DNA of 64,000 nucleotides from Staphylococcus succinus (GTDB taxonomy: Bacteria; Bacillota; Bacilli; Staphylococcales; Staphylococcaceae). The position numbers and the translations under genes are program-made. How positions within the stretch are numbered: position 1 is the first letter of the stretch; each line of letters starts with the position of its first letter. Under the pieces are notes generated by a model. The model had not been told where the DNA came from. It saw only the letters and a program-made list of their open reading frames with translations, and did not search any database. Shown piece after piece: positions 62,298 to 64,000 of the stretch. The stretch lies in contig NZ_CP118976.1 of assembly GCF_029024945.1 (NCBI RefSeq), forward strand, positions 1,860,001 to 1,924,000, in the 5' to 3' direction.

Positions 62298-64000
62298 TTA
62301 ATAATAAAGTTCCAATTCTCGTTTCAATTCATCAACATACTCTTTAGATCCAGTAACAATTAAACGATCTCTGTATCGTAACTGCGTGTCACCATGTGGC
62401 ACAATTGACTCATTATTTCTAATGATTCGTACAAAGATGATATCTCCATCAAATGGGAAATTACGTAGTTGAATTTGATCATATTGATGATTTAACATCG
62501 CAATTTCATATAATGACGTTTCTACATTACTTAGTAAATTAAGCATGTTTGGTGTCTCTATTAAACCTTTCAATAAGATCTTATTACTCATATAACTACT
62601 GAAAATTTCAATGCCTTGTCTTTGTAAATCTTCATCTTCAGAACTAGATTCAAGTCTACATATTACACGTTTAACGCCATGGTTTTTAGCCATCACAGCG
62701 ACTTTTCTATTAATATCATCATCGTTGGTAGAACAAACTACGATATTTCTAGAAAACAACCCTAAACGCTCTAATAACTCTTCTTCATAATCTGCAATTT
62801 CAATCATAGAGATTGCGTCAGACAACTTACGTTTATCGCTTAAATCATTTCTATAATATAAGGAAACTTGATAAAGTTGCGAAGATAAATTTTGAGCAAT
62901 AGGTATCGTTAATTGGTTCTTACCGATTAGACTCACTTCAATTTGTCTTGTAACTTCATCCGGCATTGGGAACATTTTTTTAAATATAATAGGAACAAAG
63001 ACACAAGTTATAACTGCACTTAAAATTAAAATACCAGATATTTCTGGTGAAATAGTACCTAGTTCTTCTGCAATTTTTGCTGATGCTATCACTAAGGACA
63101 GGGTTGACGTCAGTAAAAATGCGGATGAAATTGTTGTTTGCTTATCAAACCATCTACTTATATAAAATACTGGAATGAGTTTAGAAACTAAAAAGGCTAG
63201 TATTAAAAAAGGAATGATTAACAACAATGAAGGCTCTTTAATCAAACTAGGAATATTTAAATCTACGCCCACCATTATAAAGAATATTGGAATAAAAAAA
63301 CCGTATCCAAATGAATCTAATTTCTCAACCATATCTTCATCTGGACTAAGTAAAGATACTACTACTCCAGCTAAAAAGGCACCTAGTATATTTTCCGCAC
63401 CGACGCCTTCTGCTAAAGCAACTAATAATAAAATCAATGCAAATACCGCTCTGATGCCTATTTGAGTCGTACCATCCATTAATTTTTGTAAAAATTGGGC
63501 TTTTTTGAAAATACCACCCAAAAAGTAAAAAACAAGCGTAAATACGACTAATATGCCAATGAGCCACAGTGATGTGTTTCCTGAGGCATGTAATGCGCCA
63601 TAGGCTGTTAATAATATCATCGTTACTAAATCAGCCAACACTGCAACAAGCAAGATAAATTGGCCTATTGTAGTACGCATGATGTTCATTTCTTTTAATG
63701 TTGGGACAACAACACCTAATGAAATCGTAGAAATAATAATCACCATAAGTAATACATCATCTACCAAACCAAACCATTTAAACATATATGCGAAAATAAT
63801 TGAAATAATCATAATAAACATAAATACAACAATGGCTAATTGCAAATGACCTGGTTCTTTCTTTTGGTCTTCTTGATCTTGAGGCGTTTTATTTTTCTTA
63901 AATGCTTTAAAATCAATCTCTAAACCACTTAAGAACATTAAAAAGATAAATCCTAAAGTTGATAAAATATTTAGCATAGAGTCTCGCTCTACTAAATTTA
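62298..64000 (-). CDS. cpaA: CPA2-type cation/proton antiporter with RCK domains, N-terminus cut by window edge
   Basis: About 567 residues visible. The frame stays open through the edge and reads NLVERDSMLNILSTLGFIFLMFLSGLEIDFKAF, so the ATG at 63977 is internal and the true start lies beyond base 64000. Ten or more membrane helices are followed by an RCK_N-like domain (about 345-470) and RCK_C domain (about 480-565). In S. aureus the RCK_C domain of CpaA binds c-di-AMP. Probably exchanges K+ or Na+ for protons. Confidence 0.9.
   Translation of the reverse strand, partial: NLVERDSMLNILSTLGFIFLMFLSGLEIDFKAFKKNKTPQDQEDQKKEPGHLQLAIVVFMFIMIISIIFAYMFKWFGLVDDVLLMVIIISTISLGVVVPTLKEMNIMRTTIGQFILLVAVLADLVTMILLTAYGALHASGNTSLWLIGILVVFTLVFYFLGGIFKKAQFLQKLMDGTTQIGIRAVFALILLLVALAEGVGAENILGAFLAGVVVSLLSPDEDMVEKLDSFGYGFFIPIFFIMVGVDLNIPSLIKEPSLLLIIPFLILAFLVSKLIPVFYISRWFDKQTTISSAFLLTSTLSLVIASAKIAEELGTISPEISGILILSAVITCVFVPIIFKKMFPMPDEVTRQIEVSLIGKNQLTIPIAQNLSSQLYQVSLYYRNDLSDKRKLSDAISMIEIADYEEELLERLGLFSRNIVVCSTNDDDINRKVAVMAKNHGVKRVICRLESSSEDEDLQRQGIEIFSSYMSNKILLKGLIETPNMLNLLSNVETSLYEIAMLNHQYDQIQLRNFPFDGDIIFVRIIRNNESIVPHGDTQLRYRDRLIVTGSKEYVDELKRELELYY

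Noticed and set aside
63975..63977. ATG as the start of the antiporter gene
   Set aside because: The frame is open to the window edge with sequence typical of the family interior (NLVERDS), so the gene continues outside.

Overview
The window reads as low-GC Firmicute chromosome and matches a staphylococcus throughout. It has staphylococcal PurF, UgtP, LtaA, FabI and Atl sequences, a lysine-type MurE (DNPA motif), and the known gene order cpaA-fabI / ltaA-ugtP-murE-prfC / htrA-ktrD / lplA / comK / menA-FDHB / atl / lcpB-fmtA / qox / folD / pur. The autolysin carries a long Asp/Ser/Gln-rich repeat region, and the sspABC proteases known next to menB in S. aureus are absent. Both point to a coagulase-negative species, perhaps the S. 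saprophyticus group; the species is inferred, not proven. There are no rRNAs, insertion sequences, prophages or CRISPR arrays.

Layout. 1-10.85 kb: minus-strand purine operon purE-K-C-S-Q-L-F-M-N-H-D with overlapping genes (purD runs off the left edge), driven by one promoter with two inverted PurR boxes. 11-17 kb: folD, a small secreted Ig-like protein and the quinol oxidase operon qoxABCD. 17-23.7 kb: nucleoside hydrolase, fmtA, pgcA, lcpB, a DUF2538 gene and a GNAT gene. 23.9-28.7 kb: the 1592-residue bifunctional autolysin with three repeat blocks. 28.9-32.5 kb: two MarR-type regulators, a membrane acyltransferase and a PLP aminotransferase with an unusual dyad-rich promoter. 32.6-38.7 kb: a candidate sigma-B-controlled small RNA, then menFDHB and divergent menA. 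38.8-44 kb: small genes, including a 29-residue cationic peptide and a LexA-controlled small protein, then tRNA-Asn and tRNA-Ser, comK, an IDEAL-domain protein, lplA, a DUF2187 protein and a degenerate CPBP protein. 44-53.7 kb, mostly minus strand: degenerate metallophosphatase, ktrD, htrA, terC behind a manganese riboswitch, prfC and murE. 54-64 kb: ugtP-ltaA, yjcG/yjcH-like genes, an AGCS symporter, an AI-2E family protein, fabI and cpaA (cut by the right edge).

Much of the window serves the envelope and respiration. Menaquinone genes feed the Qox terminal oxidase. PgcA and UgtP/LtaA lie on the UDP-glucose to glycolipid-anchor route for lipoteichoic acid. LcpB, FmtA, MurE and Atl act on wall polymers. 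KtrD and CpaA handle potassium and protons.

The observations most worth following are the SOS promoter with its small protein (40.1-40.4 kb), the sigma-B-type small RNA locus (32.65-32.87 kb), the 29-residue peptide (39.83 kb) and the nested dyads before the aminotransferase (30.51-30.60 kb).
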